The translations under genes and the position numbers were made by a program. DNA of 64,000 nt, taken from contig JAXMHH010000005.1 in assembly GCA_046346845.1 (NCBI GenBank), positions 62,001 to 126,000 of the forward strand, in the 5' to 3' direction. This document shows, piece after piece, positions 1 through 5,714 of this stretch. The notes under the pieces were generated by a model. The model ran no database searches, was not told the DNA's origin, and saw only the letters and a list, made by a program, of their open reading frames with translations. Source of the stretch: DSSB01 sp046346845 (GTDB lineage Bacteria; UBA10199; DSSB01). Every line of letters starts with the position of its first letter. Position 1 is the stretch's first letter.

Positions 1-243
1 GAGCAGGACCCAGCGTCCTTCCTGCAGGCCCTCGTAGCTCACCGGCAGCTTGCCCTGATCGCGCTTGAGCTTGAGATGCACGCGGTCGGCGATGGACTTG
101 ACGTGGCGATCGCTGGTGCCCGTGCAGAGGATAAAGAAGTCGGTGTAGCTGACCAGGTCACGGAGGTCCAAAAGCTGGAGATCCTTGGCCTTGGTGTCGA
201 GGGCTTCGCGGGCGATGCTTTGGGCGAGTTGCAGTGTATCCAT
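1..243 (-). CDS. rsfS: Ribosomal silencing factor RsfS (3' part missing)
   Basis: Binds ribosomal protein L14 on the large subunit and blocks subunit joining when nutrients are short (known role of the RsfS/YbeB/Iojap family). The visible 81 codons start MDTLQLAQSIAREALD and contain the family core TDFFILCTGTSDRHVKSIAD (residues 34-53), which lines up with E. coli RsfS. The gene runs off the left edge, so about the last 30 residues are missing. It starts 7 nt after the proA stop on the same strand, so it is probably co-transcribed with proA, an arrangement common in proteobacteria. The ATG at 243 is the only sensible start. Confidence 0.9.
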   Translation of the reverse strand, partial: MDTLQLAQSIAREALDTKAKDLQLLDLRDLVSYTDFFILCTGTSDRHVKSIADRVHLKLKRDQGKLPVSYEGLQEGRWVLL

Positions 244-250
244 GGTGTGA

Positions 251-1504
251 TTATTCGCGGACTTGGCCGTCGCCGCGCACGACGTATTTTTGGGTGGTGA
301 GTTCCTCGAGCCCCATCGGGCCGAAGGCGTGCAGTTTGGTGGTGGAAATTCCGATCTCGGCGCCCAGGCCCAGCTGGCCGCCGTCGTTGAACCGGGTGGA
401 GGCGTTGACCATGACCGCCGAGGCGTTGACCTCGCGGAGGAAGCGCTCGGCGTGGCCTTCGTCGTTGGTGAGGATCGACTCGGTATGCAGCGATCCGTGC
501 CGCTCGATGTGCTGCAGGGCCTCGTCGAGCCCCTCGACCACCTTCACGGCCAGGATGAGATCTAAATACTCGGCGTCCCAGTCGGACTCCGCCGCGACCT
601 TGGCCTCGGGCACGATGGCGCGGGTCTGCTCGCAGGCCCGCAGCTCGACGCCCAGGCGCCGCAGCTCCTCGGCCACGCGCGGCAGGAAGGCGTGCGCGGC
701 CTTGCGGTCGACCAGCAGCGTCTCGAGCGCATTGCAGACCCCGGGCCGTTGCACCTTGGCGTTGATCACGATCTTCTCGGCGCGGTCCAAGTCGGCGTTG
801 TAATCGACGAAAATATGGCAAACCCCCTTGTCGTGCTTGATGACGGGGATCTTGCTGATCTCGCGGAGCGTCTTCATCAGGCCTTCCCCGCCGCGGGGGA
901 TGACGAGATCGACGAAACGGTCCTGCTCGAGCAAGACCTTGAGCGCCTCGCGGTCGGTGGTGGGAACCACCTGCACGAGGTCGGGGGAGACGCCCGAGCT
1001 TTGCAGGGCCTCGCGGAGGATGTCGCCCAGAATGCGGTTGCTGTGGATGGCCTCCGAGCCCCCGCGCAAAATGACCACGTTGCCGGACTTCAGGCAAAGC
1101 GCCGCCGCGTCGACGGTGACGTTGGGGCGGGACTCGTAGATGATGGCGATGACGCCGAGCGGGATGCGGACCTTCTCGACGCGCAGGCCATTGGGCCGGG
1201 TCCAGCCCCGCACCACCGCGCCGACGGGGTCGGGCAGCTCGATGATCTCGCGAAGCCCCTGGGCCATCTCGGCGATGCGTTTTTCGTCGAGCGTGAGGCG
1301 GTCGATCATGGCCTTGGAGAGGCCCTTGTCCGCGGCGGCCTTGAGGTCTTTGCGGTTCTCCTCAAGAATGCGCGCTTGCGAGGCGATCAGGTGCTCCGCC
1401 GCCTTGGCCAAGATGGCGTTTTTCTTGGGGGTGGCCAGGACCGCCGCCTCTCGCGTGGCGGCCTTGGCTCTACGGGCGATTTGCAAAATTTCTTCAAAGG
1501 CCAT
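251..1504 (-). CDS. proA: Gamma-glutamyl phosphate reductase
   Basis: Second enzyme of proline biosynthesis: reduces L-glutamyl 5-phosphate to glutamate 5-semialdehyde with NADPH in the cytoplasm. The 417-aa protein has normal ProA length and aldehyde-dehydrogenase-fold motifs: IYESRPNVTVDAAALC (about 123-137), the catalytic cysteine in QRPGVCNALE (Cys257), and ASTRFNDGGQLGLGAEIGIS near the C terminus, all typical of ProA. An in-frame TTG lies 9 nt further upstream (1513). The ATG at 1504 is preferred because an AAGGGA-like Shine-Dalgarno lies upstream of it. proB is not in the window. rsfS follows 7 nt downstream. Confidence 0.95.
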   Translation of the reverse strand: MAFEEILQIARRAKAATREAAVLATPKKNAILAKAAEHLIASQARILEENRKDLKAAADKGLSKAMIDRLTLDEKRIAEMAQGLREIIELPDPVGAVVRGWTRPNGLRVEKVRIPLGVIAIIYESRPNVTVDAAALCLKSGNVVILRGGSEAIHSNRILGDILREALQSSGVSPDLVQVVPTTDREALKVLLEQDRFVDLVIPRGGEGLMKTLREISKIPVIKHDKGVCHIFVDYNADLDRAEKIVINAKVQRPGVCNALETLLVDRKAAHAFLPRVAEELRRLGVELRACEQTRAIVPEAKVAAESDWDAEYLDLILAVKVVEGLDEALQHIERHGSLHTESILTNDEGHAERFLREVNASAVMVNASTRFNDGGQLGLGAEIGISTTKLHAFGPMGLEELTTQKYVVRGDGQVRE

Positions 1505-1590
1505 CGTCGGCAATTCCCTTGCGCTTTAGGGGCGGAAGCTCGAGACTTACGCCGGTTCATCCATCCAAACTTAAGCAAAAAGGAGGTCTT

Positions 1591-2037
1591 ATGTCGAGTC
1601 TCCAAGAAGGCCAAGCCGCCCCGGAATTTAGCGCCCAAGACGACCAGGGAAATACGATCCGCCTGCAGGACTTCAAGGGCAAGAAAAACGTGGTGCTCTA
1701 CTTCTATCCCAAGGACGACACCCCCGGCTGCACCATCGAGGCCTGCAACTTTCGCGACGGTTATTCGCAATTTCAGACCAAGGACACCCAGATCTTGGGG
1801 GTCAGTTTTGACGACGCCGCCAGCCATCAGGCCTTCAAGCAGAAGTTTCACCTGCCCTTCCCCCTGTTGGTGGACAGCGACCGAAAGATCGCCCAGGCCT
1901 ACGGGGTCGGGGGAGACAAATACCCGAATCGGGACACGATTGTTATAGATAAGAACTTGAAAGTATTAAAGATTTTTCGAAAGGTCGACCCCACCCACCA
2001 CGCCGGGGAGATCCTTAATGTATTGGGAGAAAAATAA
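1591..2037 (+). CDS. bcp: Thioredoxin-dependent peroxiredoxin, Bcp/PrxQ type
   Basis: Reduces hydrogen and organic peroxides using thioredoxin; cytoplasmic antioxidant enzyme. The 148-aa protein has the peroxidatic cysteine in the DDTPGCTIEAC motif (Cys47) and a resolving cysteine five residues later (Cys52), the pattern of atypical 2-Cys PrxQ enzymes, plus the PFPLLVDSDRKIAQAYGV segment of the thioredoxin fold. The start is fixed by a near-perfect AGGAGGT at 1581-1587 just before the ATG. The same frame is open further upstream but lacks any good start. It is divergent from proA, and a new promoter starts 9 nt after its stop. Confidence 0.95.
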   Translation: MSSLQEGQAAPEFSAQDDQGNTIRLQDFKGKKNVVLYFYPKDDTPGCTIEACNFRDGYSQFQTKDTQILGVSFDDAASHQAFKQKFHLPFPLLVDSDRKIAQAYGVGGDKYPNRDTIVIDKNLKVLKIFRKVDPTHHAGEILNVLGEK

Positions 2038-2045
2038 ACGCAACC

Positions 2046-2074
2046 TTGACACGGCGCGTTACGATACTTATGGT
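2046..2074 (+). promoter_or_regulatory. Sigma-70-type promoter
   Basis: TTGACA (2046-2051), a 17-nt spacer, then TATGGT (2069-2074). The -35 is a consensus match and spacing is ideal; the -10 has 4 of 6 consensus bases. It predicts transcription from about 2081, the first base of the GAGGAC sequence that can pair with 2198-2203. Confidence 0.6.
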
Positions 2075-2080
2075 GAGATC

Positions 2081-2204
2081 GAGGACTTCGAGGGAGTACG
2101 TGGCCTAGGGCCACGCGGTAGTAGAATTCATCGCTACCGGGCTTGTTTCGAAGCGTGGGCCCACAAGGTTCACCCTTGGAACGAGGCAAGAAAGGAGGTC
2201 CTCC
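2081..2204 (+). promoter_or_regulatory. Structured 5' RNA leader, possibly cis-regulatory
   Basis: A 124-nt leader between the promoter and the ATG of a small ORF. Helices readable from the sequence: GAGGAC (2081-2086) with GTCCTC (2198-2203), closing the whole element; GTGGCC-TAG-GGCCAC (2100-2114); CGGTAG (2116-2121) with CTACCG (2134-2139); and GTGGGCCCAC followed by CAAGG/CCTTG. The closing strand lies directly between the AAAGGAGGT ribosome binding site (2191-2199) and the ATG. The site itself can instead pair with ACCTCC inside the ORF. This looks like an RNA switch or a 6S-like structured RNA, but no known family is recognised. Confidence 0.45.
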
Positions 2205-2432
2205 ATGAAAACCACCTCCACAAGGGGTGTCACCCGCAAGGCGCCGCGAGGGATTCCTCAACCGCGCAAATCCCGGCGAATCCAAAAACCCGGCTACCTG
2301 AAACGCCCCGAATTGGGGTTCGTCGATCGACTGCTGCGATCTTTCCATCAGGTCGCCCCGGAAGAGTGGATACCCTCTCAATACCAAAACCTATTGAAGA
2401 GCAAACGAGGCCGAACCAAGACCCTCCATTGA
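2205..2432 (+). CDS. Small basic protein of unknown function
   Basis: Predicted 75-aa protein, strongly basic in its first 35 residues (many Arg/Lys/Pro: RKAPRGIPQPRKSRRIQKP), then a short more ordinary stretch with FVDRLLRSF and APEEWIPSQYQNLL. No signal peptide or membrane segment. Support for coding: a very strong AAAGGAGGT site (2191-2199) 5 nt before the ATG, its own promoter (2046-2074) and a terminator 17 nt after the stop. Basic composition suggests nucleic-acid or ribosome binding, but this is inference only. The transcript could alternatively be a stable RNA in which this ORF is incidental. Confidence 0.55.
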   Translation: MKTTSTRGVTRKAPRGIPQPRKSRRIQKPGYLKRPELGFVDRLLRSFHQVAPEEWIPSQYQNLLKSKRGRTKTLH

Positions 2433-2448
2433 TCGGCCGAAGGAAAAT

Positions 2449-2477
2449 AAAAAACCCCGCGAAAGCGGGGTTTTTTT
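2449..2477. terminator. Bidirectional intrinsic terminator
   Basis: ACCCCGC-GAAA-GCGGGGT hairpin with an A-run on the left and a T-run on the right. It can end the plus-strand small-ORF transcript and the minus-strand gene that stops at 2499. Confidence 0.9.
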
Positions 2478-2498
2478 CGGAAAAAATACGATGCCTGA

Positions 2499-2918
2499 TT
2501 ACTTCTTCTCCTCGGGTTTCTTGCCCATGGGAAAGAGCGGGACCTTCTTGAAGATCTCGGGAATCGGCCGCTCCGGATCCTTGCTGGATTTGGGTCTCTG
2601 GGAAGCTTGGTTGTCACGGGCGGGACTTTCCCGCTCCGGCACATCGTCATAATCCCCTCGGTCGAAATCTCGTCCGCGGCGCTGCAGGGCCGCCCGCTGC
2701 ATGGCGGCGTATTCTTCGGCATCGGCGCGGGAGTGGCCCGGGTCGTAATCCCGCGAAGGGGTGTAGTGGTTAGCTCCCTCCGGGTGGTTCATCCCTCCTG
2801 CGGAAGGCGAGGGTACCCCCTGCATCGGAGCGACATAGTGATCTCCACTGCCTCCGGAAGCCCCGGGGAATAAGATCGCCCGCGTCAAATTACTAAAATT
2901 GTTATTGAACCAATACAA
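2499..2918 (-). CDS. YWFNN-motif protein with low-complexity tail (paralog 1)
   Basis: Unrecognised protein. From the TTG at 2918 it is 139 aa and opens with YWFNNNFSNLTRAILFPG, followed by a Gly/Pro/Asp/Arg-rich, probably disordered middle and a Lys/Pro-rich end (FPMGKKPEEKK). The first 19 residues are nearly identical to the start of the protein at 4280-4822, while the tails are unrelated, so the N-terminal motif is the conserved functional part. The frame stays open to an ATG at 3017 (172 aa), so that longer start is possible. I prefer 2918 because the paralog begins exactly there. A perfect hairpin (2920-2935) ends one base before this start. No clear Shine-Dalgarno. Confidence 0.6.
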   Translation of the reverse strand: MYWFNNNFSNLTRAILFPGASGGSGDHYVAPMQGVPSPSAGGMNHPEGANHYTPSRDYDPGHSRADAEEYAAMQRAALQRRGRDFDRGDYDDVPERESPARDNQASQRPKSSKDPERPIPEIFKKVPLFPMGKKPEEKK

Positions 2919-2919
2919 C

Positions 2920-2935
2920 GATTGCCCCCGCAATC
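2920..2935 (-). promoter_or_regulatory. Hairpin abutting the start codon of the YWFNN paralog 1
   Basis: On the minus strand GATTGC-GGGG-GCAATC, a perfect 6-bp stem with a G4 loop, ends 1 nt before the TTG start. The paralogous gene has an analogous hairpin at 4823-4849, so the placement is probably not chance. Confidence 0.45.
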
Positions 2936-3175
2936 TGGCGATTGTCCTGGCGTGTTTCAAAACACGCGCGAAAGCGGGCGACAATAGAGAGCAATAGACC
3001 GCTAGGGTGCCCGCCATCCTAGCAATGGATTTATCGTCGGTAAGTCCCTGAAGTTGTCCCTTTATCCAAGGCCGCGGAATTTTCCAAACCTTGAATTATT
3101 TCATTAAATTATCAAATATTTTCAAATAGTTATATCGTGGACTGCGCCTTCCCTCCGCACCCCGGGAGGCGTCCG

Positions 3176-3200
3176 GATTTCAAACCAGGCGTTTGAAATC
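3176..3200. promoter_or_regulatory. Inverted repeat, candidate activator site upstream of the DUF4114 gene
   Basis: GATTTCAAAC-CAGGC-GTTTGAAATC: perfect 10-bp arms and a 5-nt centre. It lies about 95 bp upstream of the -24/-12-like element at 3282-3297, the usual distance for a sigma-54 enhancer site. A second, smaller repeat TGCCGA-N6-TCGGCA is at 3222-3239. The rest of the 318-bp gap (3018-3335) is AT-rich near 3090-3135 with no other gene. Confidence 0.45.
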
Positions 3201-3281
3201 AAGACGGTCGCCGCTCACCCCTGCCGATGATCCTCGGCAAAAAGCCCTCGATTTTCGCAGCCTCCCCCGAATTCCCCCACC

Positions 3282-3297
3282 CGGCCCCGGGCTTGCA
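3282..3297 (+). promoter_or_regulatory. Candidate sigma-54 (-24/-12) promoter
   Basis: CGGCCCCGGGCTTGCA has the invariant GG and GC separated by exactly 10 nt and a perfect TTGCA -12 box. The -24 box is weaker (CGGCCC against TGGCAC). Predicted start about 3308, 28 nt before the ATG of the DUF4114 gene. Confidence 0.4.
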
Positions 3298-3335
3298 ATC
3301 CCTTCTGGGAAACCTCTTCTACAAAGGAGTCGAAT

Positions 3336-4247
3336 ATGAGGCACCGTGTTTGGAAGTTTTTCTTTTTGTTCTTGCCTTGGCTGGGGGGGAGGGCCTGGGC
3401 CAATACCAGCCCGGCATTCATCACGCCAAATCCTGCGACCCTGACGGAGATCCAGGCCGCCTTTCCGGAGGGCCTAGAGGTCGCTCCCCGCCTTTTAGAT
3501 TATCGCGTCGACCCAAACCTTCACCTGTTTCAAGAAGCCGAGATCGAGATCACCTACCTCGGCGAAGGCGCGGGATACCATAATTCCTTCGGCTATTTCC
3601 TCTACCAAGACTTGAACGAGGACGGCGCCTTGGATCCGTCGGAACTGCTGCAACGAGAGATCTTATGGGAGGATATCTCGGACGCCAGCGAGGGCGGCGA
3701 GATGAAGGCTGGGGACACGCTCCGGCTCGGTAAATTCCCCGCAGGCACTCGCATGGGATTTTTCCTGATCGCCGACGCCTTCCACGGGGGAACGAAGACC
3801 TATTTCACCATCGATTCCTGGAATCCCGATGGACATCGCCACTTGGCCATGCTGGCCACTTCCGATCGGGAGCAGATCATCTTGGGCATTGAGGACCTGC
3901 CCTGGGACCGTTCGGACCGGGATTTTAACGATATCCTGTTTAGCGTGGGCGTCTCGCCCCGTTCAGCGCTGCAAGCGGCCATTGAGGCGGGAAATATCCC
4001 AGTGAACGGCGGGGAGACTGCGCCGCCGGATTCCGCCACCGTTCGCGAGTCCCCTCGCCAAGCCCCGCCCGCCCCGATCGCGCAGTCCCTAGCCCCTCCC
4101 GCCCTCCTGGAAGGCGCCGGTCTCGGCTGTCAATTGAATGCGGGATCCGATCCAGCGCCCCGCGCGGCGTCGCCCCTCTGGGTGGTGCATTTCTTGGGAT
4201 TGACGGTCCTCTACCGGAAGTGGCGCGATTGGAAGGGCCGACCCTAG
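3336..4247 (+). CDS. Secreted DUF4114 protein with EF-hand-like loop and C-terminal anchor
   Basis: 303-aa exported protein. Residues 1-22 are a signal peptide (MRHRVWKFFFLFLPWLGG...AWA). The middle resembles the DUF4114 domain: YHNSFGYFLY (about 82-91) and the acidic DLPWDRSDRDFNDILFSV block (about 189-206). DLNEDGALDPSE (about 93-104) matches a calcium-binding EF-hand loop. A Pro/Ala-rich linker follows, then a hydrophobic segment and a basic end (YRKWRDWKGRP), like a C-terminal sorting or membrane anchor. Such proteins are usually surface-exposed adhesin or matrix components, function otherwise unknown. The ATG has AAAGGAG 9 nt upstream. A sigma-54-like promoter at 3282 may control it. Confidence 0.75.
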   Translation: MRHRVWKFFFLFLPWLGGRAWANTSPAFITPNPATLTEIQAAFPEGLEVAPRLLDYRVDPNLHLFQEAEIEITYLGEGAGYHNSFGYFLYQDLNEDGALDPSELLQREILWEDISDASEGGEMKAGDTLRLGKFPAGTRMGFFLIADAFHGGTKTYFTIDSWNPDGHRHLAMLATSDREQIILGIEDLPWDRSDRDFNDILFSVGVSPRSALQAAIEAGNIPVNGGETAPPDSATVRESPRQAPPAPIAQSLAPPALLEGAGLGCQLNAGSDPAPRAASPLWVVHFLGLTVLYRKWRDWKGRP

Positions 4248-4279
4248 GGCCCCTCGAGCAAGGGCACCCCTCGGTAAAT

Positions 4280-4822
4280 TTATCGCGGTCGGCGGAGCAT
4301 ATCCCGGATGCTGGTGCCGAGATCCGTCCGCGGGGGCGTGGCCGTGCCCGTGGTCGGGGGCGTAGCAGAGCCGCTTCCGCCGGAGCCGCGGAGCAGGTCG
4401 CGAATTCTCGCGCCTAAATCCGGGGGAGTGGCGCTTCCGGTCGCGGGGGGAGGAGTCGCCGCCGCGGCACCCGCGGCCGTCGCTCGCGGGCGGGCCGCGC
4501 GCGTCCGCCGGGATTGTTCCGTCTCCTCCGAATCACGGCTGCCGCGTTGCCCGCGGGAAAGCCTTCTCAATTCGTCCTCGTCTTCGGCGTCCGGTCGGCC
4601 CCGGCGGCGAGCGCGAGCCCGGGGGCTATTGGGGTCTTCCTCTTCGGAAGGGTCGCCGGGCGAGCGGCGCCTCGGGGCGGTCGCCGGCCCAGTCCCGTGA
4701 TCGGGACTAGGGGCTTGGGGGTGATGGGCCGCCGGAACTCCCTCGGAAGCGGAAGAACCTGCGGAACCAGGAAACAAGATGGAACGGGTTAAGTTGCTGA
4801 ATTGGTTATTGAACCAGTACAT
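4280..4822 (-). CDS. YWFNN-motif protein with low-complexity tail (paralog 2)
   Basis: 180-aa protein of unknown function. It begins MYWFNNQFSNLTRSILFPG, matching the start of the protein at 2499-2918, and continues into a long Arg/Glu/Pro/Ala-rich disordered tail. The tail ends with two near-repeats, DLGARIRDLLRG and DLGTSIRDMLRR, separated by SATPP-type linkers. No signal peptide: residues 1-19 are amphipathic rather than strongly hydrophobic. The ATG is the first possible start in the frame. A 13-bp-arm hairpin ends directly against it (4823-4849), with G-runs just upstream of the hairpin and no normal Shine-Dalgarno next to the ATG. It lies downstream of trmJ on the same strand, 74 nt away, with a TTGACA at 4886-4881. 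Confidence 0.65.
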   Translation of the reverse strand: MYWFNNQFSNLTRSILFPGSAGSSASEGVPAAHHPQAPSPDHGTGPATAPRRRSPGDPSEEEDPNSPRARARRRGRPDAEDEDELRRLSRGQRGSRDSEETEQSRRTRAARPRATAAGAAAATPPPATGSATPPDLGARIRDLLRGSGGSGSATPPTTGTATPPRTDLGTSIRDMLRRPR

Positions 4823-4849
4823 GGCACTCTTTCGGACCGAAAAAGTGCC
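4823..4849 (-). promoter_or_regulatory. Hairpin abutting the start codon of the YWFNN paralog 2
   Basis: On the minus strand, 13-bp arms with one G-T wobble around a single base (GGCACTTTTTCGG / CCGAAAGAGTGCC). The stem ends at the base before the ATG. A GGGGG run sits at its 5' foot, so folding would bring this purine run next to the start codon. Not followed by a T-run, so it is not a terminator. Confidence 0.5.
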
Positions 4850-4896
4850 CCCAGGGACGTATTTATTATCGGCTAATATTTGTCAAGGTTGCGAAA

Positions 4897-5622
4897 TCAG
4901 GCCCGATTTCCCCACCACCGCACCTGCCGGCAGATCCCGCGAAAGATCCGCACCTCCTTGTCCGTCGGACGGGCCCGGTTGAAGAGCTGGCGCAGGAGGC
5001 GCATCAGGTGCTTGGGGTTCTGCTTGTTGAGGAAGCCGATCTCGCCGAGGAGCGTCCCCAGGTCTTCATACATCGCCTCGAGGCTCTCGAGCTTGGCGGG
5101 TTTTTTTTCGGCCGGGGTCGAGGCCGGTCCAGACTTGGGCCTCGCCTTCGCCGCGAAGAGCTCGTAGGCGATCACCATCACCGCCTGCGCCAAGTTGAGG
5201 GAGGGAAAGGCCGCGTGGCTGGGGATGTGGATCATCCGCTGGCAGACTGCCACGTCATCGTTGAGCAGGCCGCTGTCCTCGGGACCGAACACGAGGGCGA
5301 TCTTGTAGCGGGGCGGAAATTCGAGCGCCGCCGCGGCGAAACGGCGGGGGTCGGTCCAATTGCCGCGCTCCCTCCCCTTGCGCCGCGAGGTGCCGACCAC
5401 CAGGTCGCAGCCGGCGACGGCGGATTTCAGGTCGGAGAAGACTTTGGATTTTTTCAAGACATCCTGGGCGTGGGCCGCCATCTTGCGGGCCTCCAGGTCT
5501 TCTTTATCGGCCTTCGGCGCGACCAATCGAAGGTCTTTTAGCCCCATGTTTTTCATGGCGCGGGCGACGGAGCCGAGGTTTCCGGAGAAGAGCGGACGGA
5601 CTAGGACGACAGAACAAGTCAT
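4897..5622 (-). CDS. trmJ: tRNA (cytidine/uridine-2'-O-)-methyltransferase TrmJ-like
   Basis: SpoU/TrmH (SPOUT) family RNA 2'-O-methyltransferase. TrmJ modifies position 32 of tRNA anticodon loops using S-adenosylmethionine. The 241-aa protein has the three SPOUT motifs: RPLFSGNLGSVARAMKNMGL at the N terminus, ALVFGPEDSGLLNDDV in the middle and IPSHAAFPSLNLAQAVMVIAYEL, which forms the knot. A C-terminal helical extension of about 80 residues matches TrmJ rather than shorter relatives. GTG at 5631 (adding MEP) is an alternative start. It is downstream of ftsK on the same strand with a 92-nt gap. Confidence 0.85.
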   Translation of the reverse strand: MTCSVVLVRPLFSGNLGSVARAMKNMGLKDLRLVAPKADKEDLEARKMAAHAQDVLKKSKVFSDLKSAVAGCDLVVGTSRRKGRERGNWTDPRRFAAAALEFPPRYKIALVFGPEDSGLLNDDVAVCQRMIHIPSHAAFPSLNLAQAVMVIAYELFAAKARPKSGPASTPAEKKPAKLESLEAMYEDLGTLLGEIGFLNKQNPKHLMRLLRQLFNRARPTDKEVRIFRGICRQVRWWGNRA

Positions 5623-5714
5623 AGGTTCCACTTTTCTTCAGGAAAAACGGGAGGTCAAGCCAGACATTGTTAGAGGTAACCCTGCGCAGGCAGGAACGAA
5701 AAAACCGGAACCCC

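Noticed and set aside
2081..2204. 6S RNA, tmRNA, RNase P or SRP RNA
   Set aside because: The leader is structured, but none of the diagnostic conserved sequences of these RNAs could be found; kept as an unclassified leader.
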